A stretch of 51,273 nucleotides of DNA, taken from assembly GCF_020400725.1 (NCBI RefSeq), contig NZ_JAINVG010000053.1:1-51273 (forward strand), written 5' to 3'. The notes beneath the pieces were generated by a model. It worked only from the letters and a program-made list of their open reading frames with translations. It made no database searches and was not told where the DNA came from. The stretch comes from Streptomyces sp. NK15101. Its GTDB lineage: Bacteria > Actinomycetota > Actinomycetes > Streptomycetales > Streptomycetaceae. A program made the position numbers and the translations under genes. Positions 41,783-48,234 of this stretch are shown in pieces (positions within the stretch are counted from its first letter, which is position 1; every line of letters begins with the position of its first letter).

Positions 41783-42198
41783 ACGTTCCAGCCATGGCCG
41801 ATCTGATTGCGGGTCGGGCCCGGGATGTCGACGCAGCTGCCGTCCGGGGACCGGCGGCCGGCGTAGAACCAGAGGAGGCCGGGGTGACGGGCCCGTAGGC
41901 CGGCGTGTCGAAGTCGGGGAGCTCCCACGTCGGGTTCGGCACGAACAGCCGCCCCGTTGACGGGGCCGGCGTGGCCCGCCGGGAGCGTGACCGTGACCCG
42001 CGTCGTCACCGCCCCTTCCTCACCGGAGGGAACGACCAGCGGGCCGCCCTCCTGAACGACCGTCCCGGTCTCGGCGGTCGCCCCGGCGACCGCGGCCGGT
42101 GCGGCGACAGCCGTCGCCCCTCCCAGTGCCGCGGGGGCCACGCCGACGGCCAGAGCCGTCGCGATCGCCAGAGCCATACGCGTACGCGTACGCGTCAC
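41764..42198 (-). pseudogene. Wreck of a secreted protein, possibly FG-GAP family (signal peptide and short tail kept)
   Basis: GTG at 42198 with GGGGGA opens a good signal peptide (MALAIATALAVGVAPAALGG) and about 45 further residues (GPLVVPSGEEGAVTTRVTVT). Around 41950 another frame takes over: RLFVPNPTWELPDFDTPAYG, whose aromatic and acidic residues look native. Then the first frame again looks native: LLWFYAGRRSPDGSCVDIPG and NQIGHGWNVYTAIV. The ending matches the xGGGWNVYT recurring unit of the two FG-GAP genes nearby. So it is probably a much-shrunk third member with large internal deletions and two frame changes. The opening contains GTACGC repeats coding TRTRTR. Its end overlaps the HAD gene by 19 nt. 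Confidence 0.6.
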
Positions 42199-42336
42199 GA
42201 ATCCCCCAGGAACTCTTCCGATTCACTTGATTCGTTCGCGTCTTCGACCTTCAACGACGCCGAGCGGTTGTACGGGATGGGGAGGGGCGCGCCCGGCACT
42301 GGAATACGTCTGTTCGACCACCGGTTGGACCGGGAC

Positions 42337-42894
42337 ATGCGACGTGATCCGGAGCCGTCCGACGGCATCCACCCCCTGCTCGCGGGGCGGTTCAGCCCGT
42401 ACCGGTTCGACGCGTCGGCCGTCGTCGACGACCACGCCCTGCGCCTGTTGCTCGAAGCCGCGCGGTGGGCGCCGTCCGCCGGGAACTCCCAGCCGTGGGG
42501 CTTCTTCGCGAGCCGGCCCGGGGAGCCGGACCACGAGCGGGTGGTCCGTCACCTCGCGCCCAGCTCGGCCCGGTGGGCGACGGACGCGGGGCTGCTCGTC
42601 GTCACGCTGACGCGACGCCATGTGGGCGGCACGGAGCTGCTCTACTCGGAGTTCGCAGACTACGACCTCGGCCAGGCCATCGCCCACATGACCCTCCAGG
42701 CCGAGGCGCTGGGCCTGGCCTCGCACCAGTTCCGGGCCTTCGACATGGAGGGCCTCACGAAGGAGCTGAGTCCGAACCCGGGATGGTCGATCGTCTCCAT
42801 GATCGCGCTGGGGAAGTCGGCCGGGGAGCCTCCGGAGGGCCGCGACCGGCGCAGCGTCGCGGACCTGCTGGCCGCACCCTGGGCCCTCTCGTGA
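42337..42894 (+). CDS. Nitroreductase-family flavoprotein
   Basis: 185 aa. FMN-binding Arg/Ser segment RFSPYRFDASAVVDD, RWAPSAGNSQPWGFF and the C-terminal LGLASHQFRAFD, MIALGKSAG typify NAD(P)H-dependent nitroreductases. ATG at 42337 (MRRDPEPSDGIHPLLAGR) matches the conserved start; an in-frame ATG near 42277 is further upstream. Substrate unknown. The wrecked gene is divergent, 138 nt away. Confidence 0.88.
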   Translation: MRRDPEPSDGIHPLLAGRFSPYRFDASAVVDDHALRLLLEAARWAPSAGNSQPWGFFASRPGEPDHERVVRHLAPSSARWATDAGLLVVTLTRRHVGGTELLYSEFADYDLGQAIAHMTLQAEALGLASHQFRAFDMEGLTKELSPNPGWSIVSMIALGKSAGEPPEGRDRRSVADLLAAPWALS

Positions 42895-42973
42895 GGTGCG
42901 GCGTCGAGTCCTCGTCCGCTGCCGAACGACCGCCCCGGCAAGACCGGTTCTCCACCTGGCAAAGGATCGGCCG

Positions 42974-42992
42974 ACTGACTAGTGTGGTCAGT
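42974..42992. promoter_or_regulatory. Inverted repeat ACTGAC-N7-GTCAGT upstream of the small secreted protein
   Basis: Perfect 6-bp arms (42974-42979 and 42987-42992). The spacer contains TAGTGT, a -10-like hexamer, so the site could be an operator laid over a promoter about 150 nt before the ATG at 43135. A short hairpin AGTGG/CCACT follows near 43065. Confidence 0.45.
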
Positions 42993-43134
42993 GGTGCCCC
43001 TATGGGTGAGCACCGGTCAACACGACTGGTGACAGGTGGGAAAAGGCCGGCCAGTCGTTCTCACAGTGGAGAAACCCCACTGTTCAACGGTTGAAAAACC
43101 AACACCCTCTCCGTTGTTCGAAGGAGACGGAGTC

Positions 43135-43698
43135 ATGGTCAGCATTCTCAAGCGTCGCGTCGCGACGGGCTTCGCAGCCGCCCTGGTGGCCGCGGGAACC
43201 ATCGCCGGCCCGACCGCGGCGGAGGCGGCGCCCGCGGCGCCGTCCGGCACCGCGAACCTCGCACCCGACAGCACCACCATCCTGCCGACACAGGTCGTCA
43301 TCAACAGGAACGTGACCTTCCGTGGAGGCGTCCCGGTCGGCGGCTGGTACTCGCTGAGCGTCTTCCCCAGCGGGTCCTACAACTACTCCGGTCACATGCA
43401 CGACTCGGGCGCGCCGAGCTACAACTTCGCCGGTGTCTGCGTCGTGCGGTTCGGCAACGGCACGACCTTCGTGTTCCAGACGGCCGGCCGGATGCACGGG
43501 ACCTTCGAATCGGGCTCCCGGGACCACAACTGGAACAGGAGCGGTACACGTCAGTCCATCCGTGACGCTTTCCGGGACTCGAACGGCGCCTGGAACGCAC
43601 GCTGCAGCAACAAGGTCAACGCCGACCTGGGCGCCCTGGTCAACTCGACCGTCCAGGCGGTGGGATACGCCGCGAAGGTCATCGCGATCTTCGCCTGA
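43135..43698 (+). CDS. Small secreted protein of unknown function
   Basis: 187 aa. Signal peptide (MVSILKRRVATGFAAALVAA, cleavage near AEA-AP). The mature part is beta-rich and polar (GGVPVGGWYSLSVFPSGSYN, YSGHMHDSGAPSYNFAGVCV, VFQTAGRMHGTFESGSRDH) with two Cys likely to form a disulfide (GVCVV and ARCSNK), ending in a hydrophobic stretch TVQAVGYAAKVIAIFA. I do not recognise the family. ATG at 43135 has AAGGAG 8 nt upstream, an excellent start. The leader holds a palindrome, and two hairpins follow the gene. Confidence 0.8.
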   Translation: MVSILKRRVATGFAAALVAAGTIAGPTAAEAAPAAPSGTANLAPDSTTILPTQVVINRNVTFRGGVPVGGWYSLSVFPSGSYNYSGHMHDSGAPSYNFAGVCVVRFGNGTTFVFQTAGRMHGTFESGSRDHNWNRSGTRQSIRDAFRDSNGAWNARCSNKVNADLGALVNSTVQAVGYAAKVIAIFA

Positions 43699-43709
43699 AC
43701 CTTCGCCCG

Positions 43710-43783
43710 GACCGGGGTGACCCGGTCGGCATCCGACGTCATCGAGGACGAGCCGCTCCCCGCCTACCACAAGCGGCTCGTCC
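43710..43783 (+). terminator. Two hairpins ending the small secreted-protein gene
   Basis: First, GACCGGG/CCCGGTC around GTGA (43710-43727). Second, a perfect 12-bp stem GGACGAGCCGCT/AGCGGCTCGTCC (43746-43757 with 43772-43783). Tandem terminators, or one terminator and a 3' stabilising hairpin. Confidence 0.75.
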
Positions 43784-43926
43784 GTCCCGCCTCTCCTCGG
43801 AGCGGGGTCCGCCCATGACGGGCGAACCCCGGCGACCCGGTTCACCCCTGAAACGCCAACCACAGTTCCACACCAAGAACTTGAGCTCCATTCAGGTCCC
43901 GAACCCGCTCGGCTACTGTGTGGCCC

Positions 43927-45924
43927 ATGCAGGGGGAATCGGAAGACCAGACCAGTCCCGACGGTCTGCGCGGCAGCGGGGCGATGCCCCTGGAGTCGGG
44001 CGACCCCCGGCAGATCGGGGCGTTCCGGCTGCTCGGCGTGCTCGGGTCCGGCGGGATGGGGCGGGTGTACCTCGGTGCCGTGCCCGGGAAGTTCGCGGCC
44101 GTGAAGCGGGTCCTTCCCGTTCTCGCCGAGGACGCCGACTTCCTCAACCACTTCGGGCACGAGCTCGACAACCTGGCCCGGTTGCCCGCCGGGGCCAACA
44201 CCAGGCTCCTCGCGAGCGACCGCACGGCGAAGCCGCCGTGGTTCGCGACCGAGTTCATCCCCGGCATCACCCTCAACGAGGCCATCCGGCTCAACCGCGG
44301 CCCGCTGGCCGGCGGCGCCCTGTGGCGGCTCCTGCGGGAGGCGGCGGCCGGGCTGCGGGTGGTGCACGGCGCGGACATGGTGCACCGCGACCTCAAGCCG
44401 TCCAACGTGATGCTGACCGGCGGCGGTCTTTCGCTGATCGACTTCGGCGTGGCCCGCGCGGCCGACCAGAGCCGACTGACCAAGACCGGCATGGTCATCG
44501 GCACCCCCGCCTACATGGCGCCCGAGCAGGCCGTCGCCGAACGCGACCTGACCGGTGCCGCCGACGTGTTCGGCCTCGGCAGCCTCCTGCTGTACGCGGC
44601 GAACGGGCGGCCTCCGTTCGGCGACGGTTCCGGGCCCGACCTCCTCTACCGGGTCGTGCACGGCGAGCCCGACTTCGGACGGCTCACGGAGGGCGACCCC
44701 GAGCTGGCGGAGCTCGTGCGGAAGTGTCTCGCCAAGGATCCGGCGGACCGGCCGACGGCGGACGAGCTCGTCGGGCTCGCCGAGGAGGGCGCGGCGGGCG
44801 CGACGTGGCCGGCGGCCGTCGAGGAGCGGATCGCCGAGCGGGCCGTCTTCGCCGCCGGGGCTCCGACCGCCGAGCAGCTCGCGGAGCTGGAGCGGACCGA
44901 CCCGACCCAGGACGTGGCGACCGCCTCGCTGACCCCGCAGGCCCCGAAGGAGCCCTCGACCGCCTCGCCCGACCCCCTGGCCGTCACCGGTCAGGGGGCG
45001 TCCGGCACGCCGAGGTGGCGGCGCAACCGGTTCGTCATGATCGCCGTGCCCGTCGTCGTGGCGACCGGCACGACCCTGACCGTCGCCCTCAGCCCGTACG
45101 TCGGCCGTCTCGGCGCGGCGCCGGAGGCGTCCTCCCCACCGGGCACGGTGGCCTCGCAGCCCGCGGCCGTACCGTCGTCGAGCGGGTCGGGGAAGCCGTC
45201 GGCCAAGCCTTCCGCCAAGCCGTCGGGCAAGCCCTCGGCGAAGCCGCCGACCGGATCGACGGCCCCGCCCGCCTCCGACGGCGGCGCGGGCGGCACCGGC
45301 GCCCTGCCCGGCGGTTCCGGTGGCGCCGGGGGCGGGTCCGTGACGGGTGGCGGGTCGGGCGGCTCCACGTCCTCCGGCGGCTCCGGCTCGGTCTCCGGGG
45401 CGGGGTCCGGTTCCGGGTCCGCGTCCGGGTCCTCCGGCGGGTCGACGACCCAGCAGCCCGCCCCGCCGCCGGCCACCACCCAGCCCGCGCCCCCGCCGTC
45501 GACCGGCGGCTCGTCGCCCTCGGGAACGTACTCCCTGGAGAACGCGACCACGGGCAACTGCCTGGCGGAGTACAACGCGGGTTTCGGCGACCTCGTCACG
45601 ACCACGACGTGCGGCTCCCAGGGGAACGGGACGGCCGCCTACTGGTTCTCCTGGTCGTACTCGGCCGGCGCGAACGGGACGTTCCGGCTGGTCAACAGGC
45701 ACAGCGGTCGCTGCCTCCAGCCTGCGGGCAACACCGCCGTCACCACCGCCGCGTGCAACGGCTCCTCCCTCCAGGCCTGGAAGGTCGTCTCCTCGTCGTC
45801 CTCCGGGCGGGCCCTCAAGAACATGAGCGACGGCATGTGCCTGACGGCCGGCTCGTTCTCCGCGACGACCTACGCCTGCGGCTCCGGCACCAGCCAGCTC
45901 TGGCGGAACATCTCACCCGTCTGA
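43927..45924 (+). CDS. Membrane Ser/Thr protein kinase with extracellular ricin-type lectin domain
   Basis: 665 aa. Hanks-type kinase (about 30-290): Gly loop LGSGGMGRVY (39-48), Lys60, HRDLKPSN (153-160), DFG (172-174), GTPAYMAPEQ (192-201). One TM helix at about 369-390. Outside follow a Ser/Lys/Pro stretch (GKPSAKPSAKPSGKPSAKPP) and a long Gly/Ser linker. The end (about 530-665) is a beta-trefoil with ricin-B traits: YSLENATTGNCLAEYN, NRHSGRCLQPAGN and a final LWRNISPV. Actinobacterial kinases more often carry PASTA; here a carbohydrate-binding domain would be the sensor. ATG at 43927 lies 7 nt after TACTGT, with no ribosome site, so possibly leaderless. Its end overlaps the next gene by 12 nt. 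Confidence 0.93.
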   Translation: MQGESEDQTSPDGLRGSGAMPLESGDPRQIGAFRLLGVLGSGGMGRVYLGAVPGKFAAVKRVLPVLAEDADFLNHFGHELDNLARLPAGANTRLLASDRTAKPPWFATEFIPGITLNEAIRLNRGPLAGGALWRLLREAAAGLRVVHGADMVHRDLKPSNVMLTGGGLSLIDFGVARAADQSRLTKTGMVIGTPAYMAPEQAVAERDLTGAADVFGLGSLLLYAANGRPPFGDGSGPDLLYRVVHGEPDFGRLTEGDPELAELVRKCLAKDPADRPTADELVGLAEEGAAGATWPAAVEERIAERAVFAAGAPTAEQLAELERTDPTQDVATASLTPQAPKEPSTASPDPLAVTGQGASGTPRWRRNRFVMIAVPVVVATGTTLTVALSPYVGRLGAAPEASSPPGTVASQPAAVPSSSGSGKPSAKPSAKPSGKPSAKPPTGSTAPPASDGGAGGTGALPGGSGGAGGGSVTGGGSGGSTSSGGSGSVSGAGSGSGSASGSSGGSTTQQPAPPPATTQPAPPPSTGGSSPSGTYSLENATTGNCLAEYNAGFGDLVTTTTCGSQGNGTAAYWFSWSYSAGANGTFRLVNRHSGRCLQPAGNTAVTTAACNGSSLQAWKVVSSSSSGRALKNMSDGMCLTAGSFSATTYACGSGTSQLWRNISPV

Positions 45925-46335
45925 CGGCGGTCCGAAGACGGGGACGGCGACGTCCCCGTCCGGACCCTCCGCCCGGAACGCGACCTCCAGCTCCATCCCG
46001 ATCCGGAGGTCCTCCTCCGCCACGCCCACGACCTCCGTCATCATGCGCGGCCCCTCGGCGAGGTCGACGACGGCCGCGACGTACGGGACGCGGTCGCCGA
46101 AGGGCGGGAGGTCGTTCCGGTGGACGACCGACCAGGTGTAGAGGCCGGCGCGGCCGCTCGCCCGCTCCCAGCGGACGTCCTCGCTCCAGCAGTACGGGCA
46201 GAACTCGCGCGGGTAGTGGTGGGCGCGGTCGCAGGCGGCGCAGCGGCGCAGCAGCAGGTGCCCTTCGGCGGCGGCGTCCCAGTAGGGGCGGGTGGAGGCG
46301 TCGATGTCCGGGAGGTTCGCCGGGGTGGCCGTCAT
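45913..46335 (-). CDS. Zn-ribbon/OB-fold (DUF35) acyl-CoA-associated protein
   Basis: 140 aa. N-terminal Zn ribbon with four Cys (CAACDRAHHYPREFCPYC) followed by an OB-fold (GLYTWSVVHRNDLPPFG, VVDLAEGPRMMTEVVGV). DUF35 proteins support thiolases, hydratases (ChsH2-type) or other CoA-thioester enzymes as partner subunits. ATG at 46335 overlaps the DoxX stop by one base (TGATG), so the two are an operon. No thiolase or MaoC-type partner is adjacent in the window. Confidence 0.9.
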   Translation of the reverse strand: MTATPANLPDIDASTRPYWDAAAEGHLLLRRCAACDRAHHYPREFCPYCWSEDVRWERASGRAGLYTWSVVHRNDLPPFGDRVPYVAAVVDLAEGPRMMTEVVGVAEEDLRIGMELEVAFRAEGPDGDVAVPVFGPPSDG

Positions 46336-46784
46336 CAGAAGAGTCCGATCGCGGAGTCGAGGGACCAGGTCTGCCAGGACACGGCGAGGAGGGCGACGAG
46401 GGAGATCAGCGCCATCATCGCGTTCTGCCCCTGCTCGGCCCAGTCGTGGATCATCAGGACGAGGTAGAGGAGGTTGAGGAGGAGGCCGGCCGCGAGGGCG
46501 ATCGGGGTGAGGAGGCCGGTGACGAGGCCGAGGCCGAGGGCGAGTTCGGCATAGACGACGACGTACGCCATGAGCTTGGGGCGCGGGGCGACGACGGTGT
46601 CGAAGCCGTTCCTCACGGCCGCCCACCTGTGCCTGCCGGCCACGTCGGCCGCCCAGGCGATGCCGGTGCCGCGCTCGAACCAGCCCCTCTTGTCCTTGTG
46701 GCGCCAGCTCTCCAGCCACCACAGGCCGAGGCCGATGCGGAGGACGGCGAGCCATTCGGCGCCGGTGAGCCAGACGGTCTGCAT
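46335..46784 (-). CDS. DoxX-family integral membrane protein
   Basis: 149 aa with about four hydrophobic helices (LAVLRIGLGLWWLESWRHK, VVVYAELALGLGLVTGLLTP, IALAAGLLLNLLYLVLM, ALISLVALLAVSWQTWS). The loop FERGTGIAWAADVAGRHRW is soluble. ATG at 46784 behind GGGGAGGG. DoxX proteins are linked to thiosulfate oxidation or redox stress in some bacteria, but most, as here, are of unknown role. First gene of the leftward pair; the palindrome at 46810-46824 is 26 nt upstream. Confidence 0.85.
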   Translation of the reverse strand: MQTVWLTGAEWLAVLRIGLGLWWLESWRHKDKRGWFERGTGIAWAADVAGRHRWAAVRNGFDTVVAPRPKLMAYVVVYAELALGLGLVTGLLTPIALAAGLLLNLLYLVLMIHDWAEQGQNAMMALISLVALLAVSWQTWSLDSAIGLF

Positions 46785-46809
46785 GCGGGCCCTCCCCGGG
46801 GAACTGAAT

Positions 46810-46824
46810 CTGACGGTACGTCAG
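46810..46824. promoter_or_regulatory. TetR-type operator CTGACGGTACGTCAG (site 1)
   Basis: Perfect palindrome CTGAC-N5-GTCAG between the divergent DoxX and flavin-monooxygenase genes, with an outer GAACTGA/TCAGTTC pairing (46801-46807, 46821-46827). The same 15-bp layout recurs at 48185-48199. Confidence 0.65.
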
Positions 46825-46938
46825 TTCAGCGCAGACCGGCACCCCGCCGCAAGGGGTCGGCGCGCGTGACCGATTCGCAACCGAAATCCCCTCTTGACCG
46901 AGACCCACTGCGTGTACACGTCATTACGCTCAGCATTC

Positions 46939-48129
46939 ATGTTCACCACCCCCCAAGCACCGTCTCCGCGGGCCGTTCATCCCGTGTACGTCATCGGCGG
47001 CGGGCCCGGCGGGCTCGCCGTCGCCGCCGCCCTGCGCGCGCGGGGCGTCCGGGCCGTCGTCCTGGAGAAGTCCGACGCCGTCGGCGCCTCCTGGCGCGCG
47101 CACTACGACCGGCTGCGGCTGCACACCACCCGGCGGCTCTCCGCCCTCCCCGGCCTGAAGATGCCCCGTTCCTTCGGCCGCTGGGTCGCCCGCGCCGACG
47201 TCGTCCGCTATCTGGAGACGTACGCGGAGAAGCACGAGCTGGAGGTCGTGACCGGGGTCGAGGTCCACCGCGTCGAGCGGTCCGGCGCCGACTGGGTCCT
47301 GCACGCCACCGGCGGGCGCCTCCTCACCGGAAGCGCGGTCGTGGTGGCCACCGGGTACAACCACACCCCGCACCTGCCGGAGTGGCCCGGCCTCCACGAG
47401 TACGGCGGCCGGCTCGTGCACGCGCGTGCGTACCGCGCCCCGGGGCCGTACGAGGGGAAGGACGTCCTCGTCGTGGGCGCCGGCAACACCGGTGCCGAGA
47501 TAGCCGCCGACCTCGCCGGGGGCGGGGCGGCCCGGGTACGGCTCGCGGTGCGGACCGTCCCGCACATCGTGCGCCGCACGACCCTCGGCTGGCCCGCCCA
47601 GCGCTCCGGCATCCTGGTGCGGCGGCTGCCGGTGGCGCTGGTCGACCGGATGGGCGCGCTGCTCGCCCGGTTCGCCGCGCCGGACCTCACGGCGCACGGA
47701 CTGCCCCGGCCGGACAAGGGCCTCGCCACCCGGCAGCGGGAGGGCGCGATCCCGGTGCAGGACGTCGGCCTGGTCGACGCCGTGCGGGCCGGGAAGGTCG
47801 AGATCGTCGCCGCCGTGGAGGGCTTCGAGGACGGCGAGGTGCTCCTCGCGGACGGCAGCCGGATCGCCCCGGACGCGGTGATCGCGGCGACCGGCTACCG
47901 GCGCGCCCTGGAGCCGCTCCTCGGGCACCTGGACGTGCTCGACGGGCGCGGGCTGCCGGTGGCGCACGGGGCGCGCAGCCCGCGCGAGGCGCCCGGGCTG
48001 TACTTCACGGGGTTCACGAACCCGATCAGCGGGATGTTCCGGGAGCTGGCGAGGGACGCGGAGAGGATCGCGCGGCGGATCGCACGGACGGACAGGCGGA
48101 CGGACGGGCGAACGCCCTCGAAGGGCTGA
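46939..48129 (+). CDS. FAD-dependent flavin-containing monooxygenase (YUCCA/FMO type)
   Basis: 396 aa. FAD Rossmann motif VYVIGGGPGGLAVAAALRAR, second (NADPH) Rossmann VLVVGAGNTGAEIAADLAG and the FMO-like ATGYNHTPHLPEW plus C-terminal AATGYRRALEPLL. WRAHYDRLRLHTTRRLSALP follows the first Rossmann as in plant-YUCCA-like enzymes and bacterial relatives. Expected to oxygenate or oxidise a small nucleophilic or aromatic compound; substrate unknown. ATG at 46939, 8 nt after TACGCT, lacks a ribosome site. Upstream in-frame starts cannot be excluded. Divergent from DoxX. Confidence 0.88.
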   Translation: MFTTPQAPSPRAVHPVYVIGGGPGGLAVAAALRARGVRAVVLEKSDAVGASWRAHYDRLRLHTTRRLSALPGLKMPRSFGRWVARADVVRYLETYAEKHELEVVTGVEVHRVERSGADWVLHATGGRLLTGSAVVVATGYNHTPHLPEWPGLHEYGGRLVHARAYRAPGPYEGKDVLVVGAGNTGAEIAADLAGGGAARVRLAVRTVPHIVRRTTLGWPAQRSGILVRRLPVALVDRMGALLARFAAPDLTAHGLPRPDKGLATRQREGAIPVQDVGLVDAVRAGKVEIVAAVEGFEDGEVLLADGSRIAPDAVIAATGYRRALEPLLGHLDVLDGRGLPVAHGARSPREAPGLYFTGFTNPISGMFRELARDAERIARRIARTDRRTDGRTPSKG

Positions 48130-48163
48130 CGGAGAGGATCCGATCCACGTACACCCATTCCTG

Positions 48164-48199
48164 ACTGACCGTCAGTTCTGTAATCTGACTGGACGTCAG
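48164..48199. promoter_or_regulatory. TetR-type operators upstream of the acyl-CoA synthetase gene (site 2)
   Basis: Two palindromes in tandem. ACTGACCGTCAGT (48164-48176) has arms ACTGAC/GTCAGT around one C. CTGACTGGACGTCAG (48185-48199) has the same CTGAC-N5-GTCAG layout as site 1, sharing also the last spacer base. They sit 36-70 nt before the ATG at 48235, over the likely promoter. Confidence 0.65.
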
Positions 48200-48234
48200 C
48201 TCTCTTGTCAGGGACGGAAGGGTGGAGCGGAACG

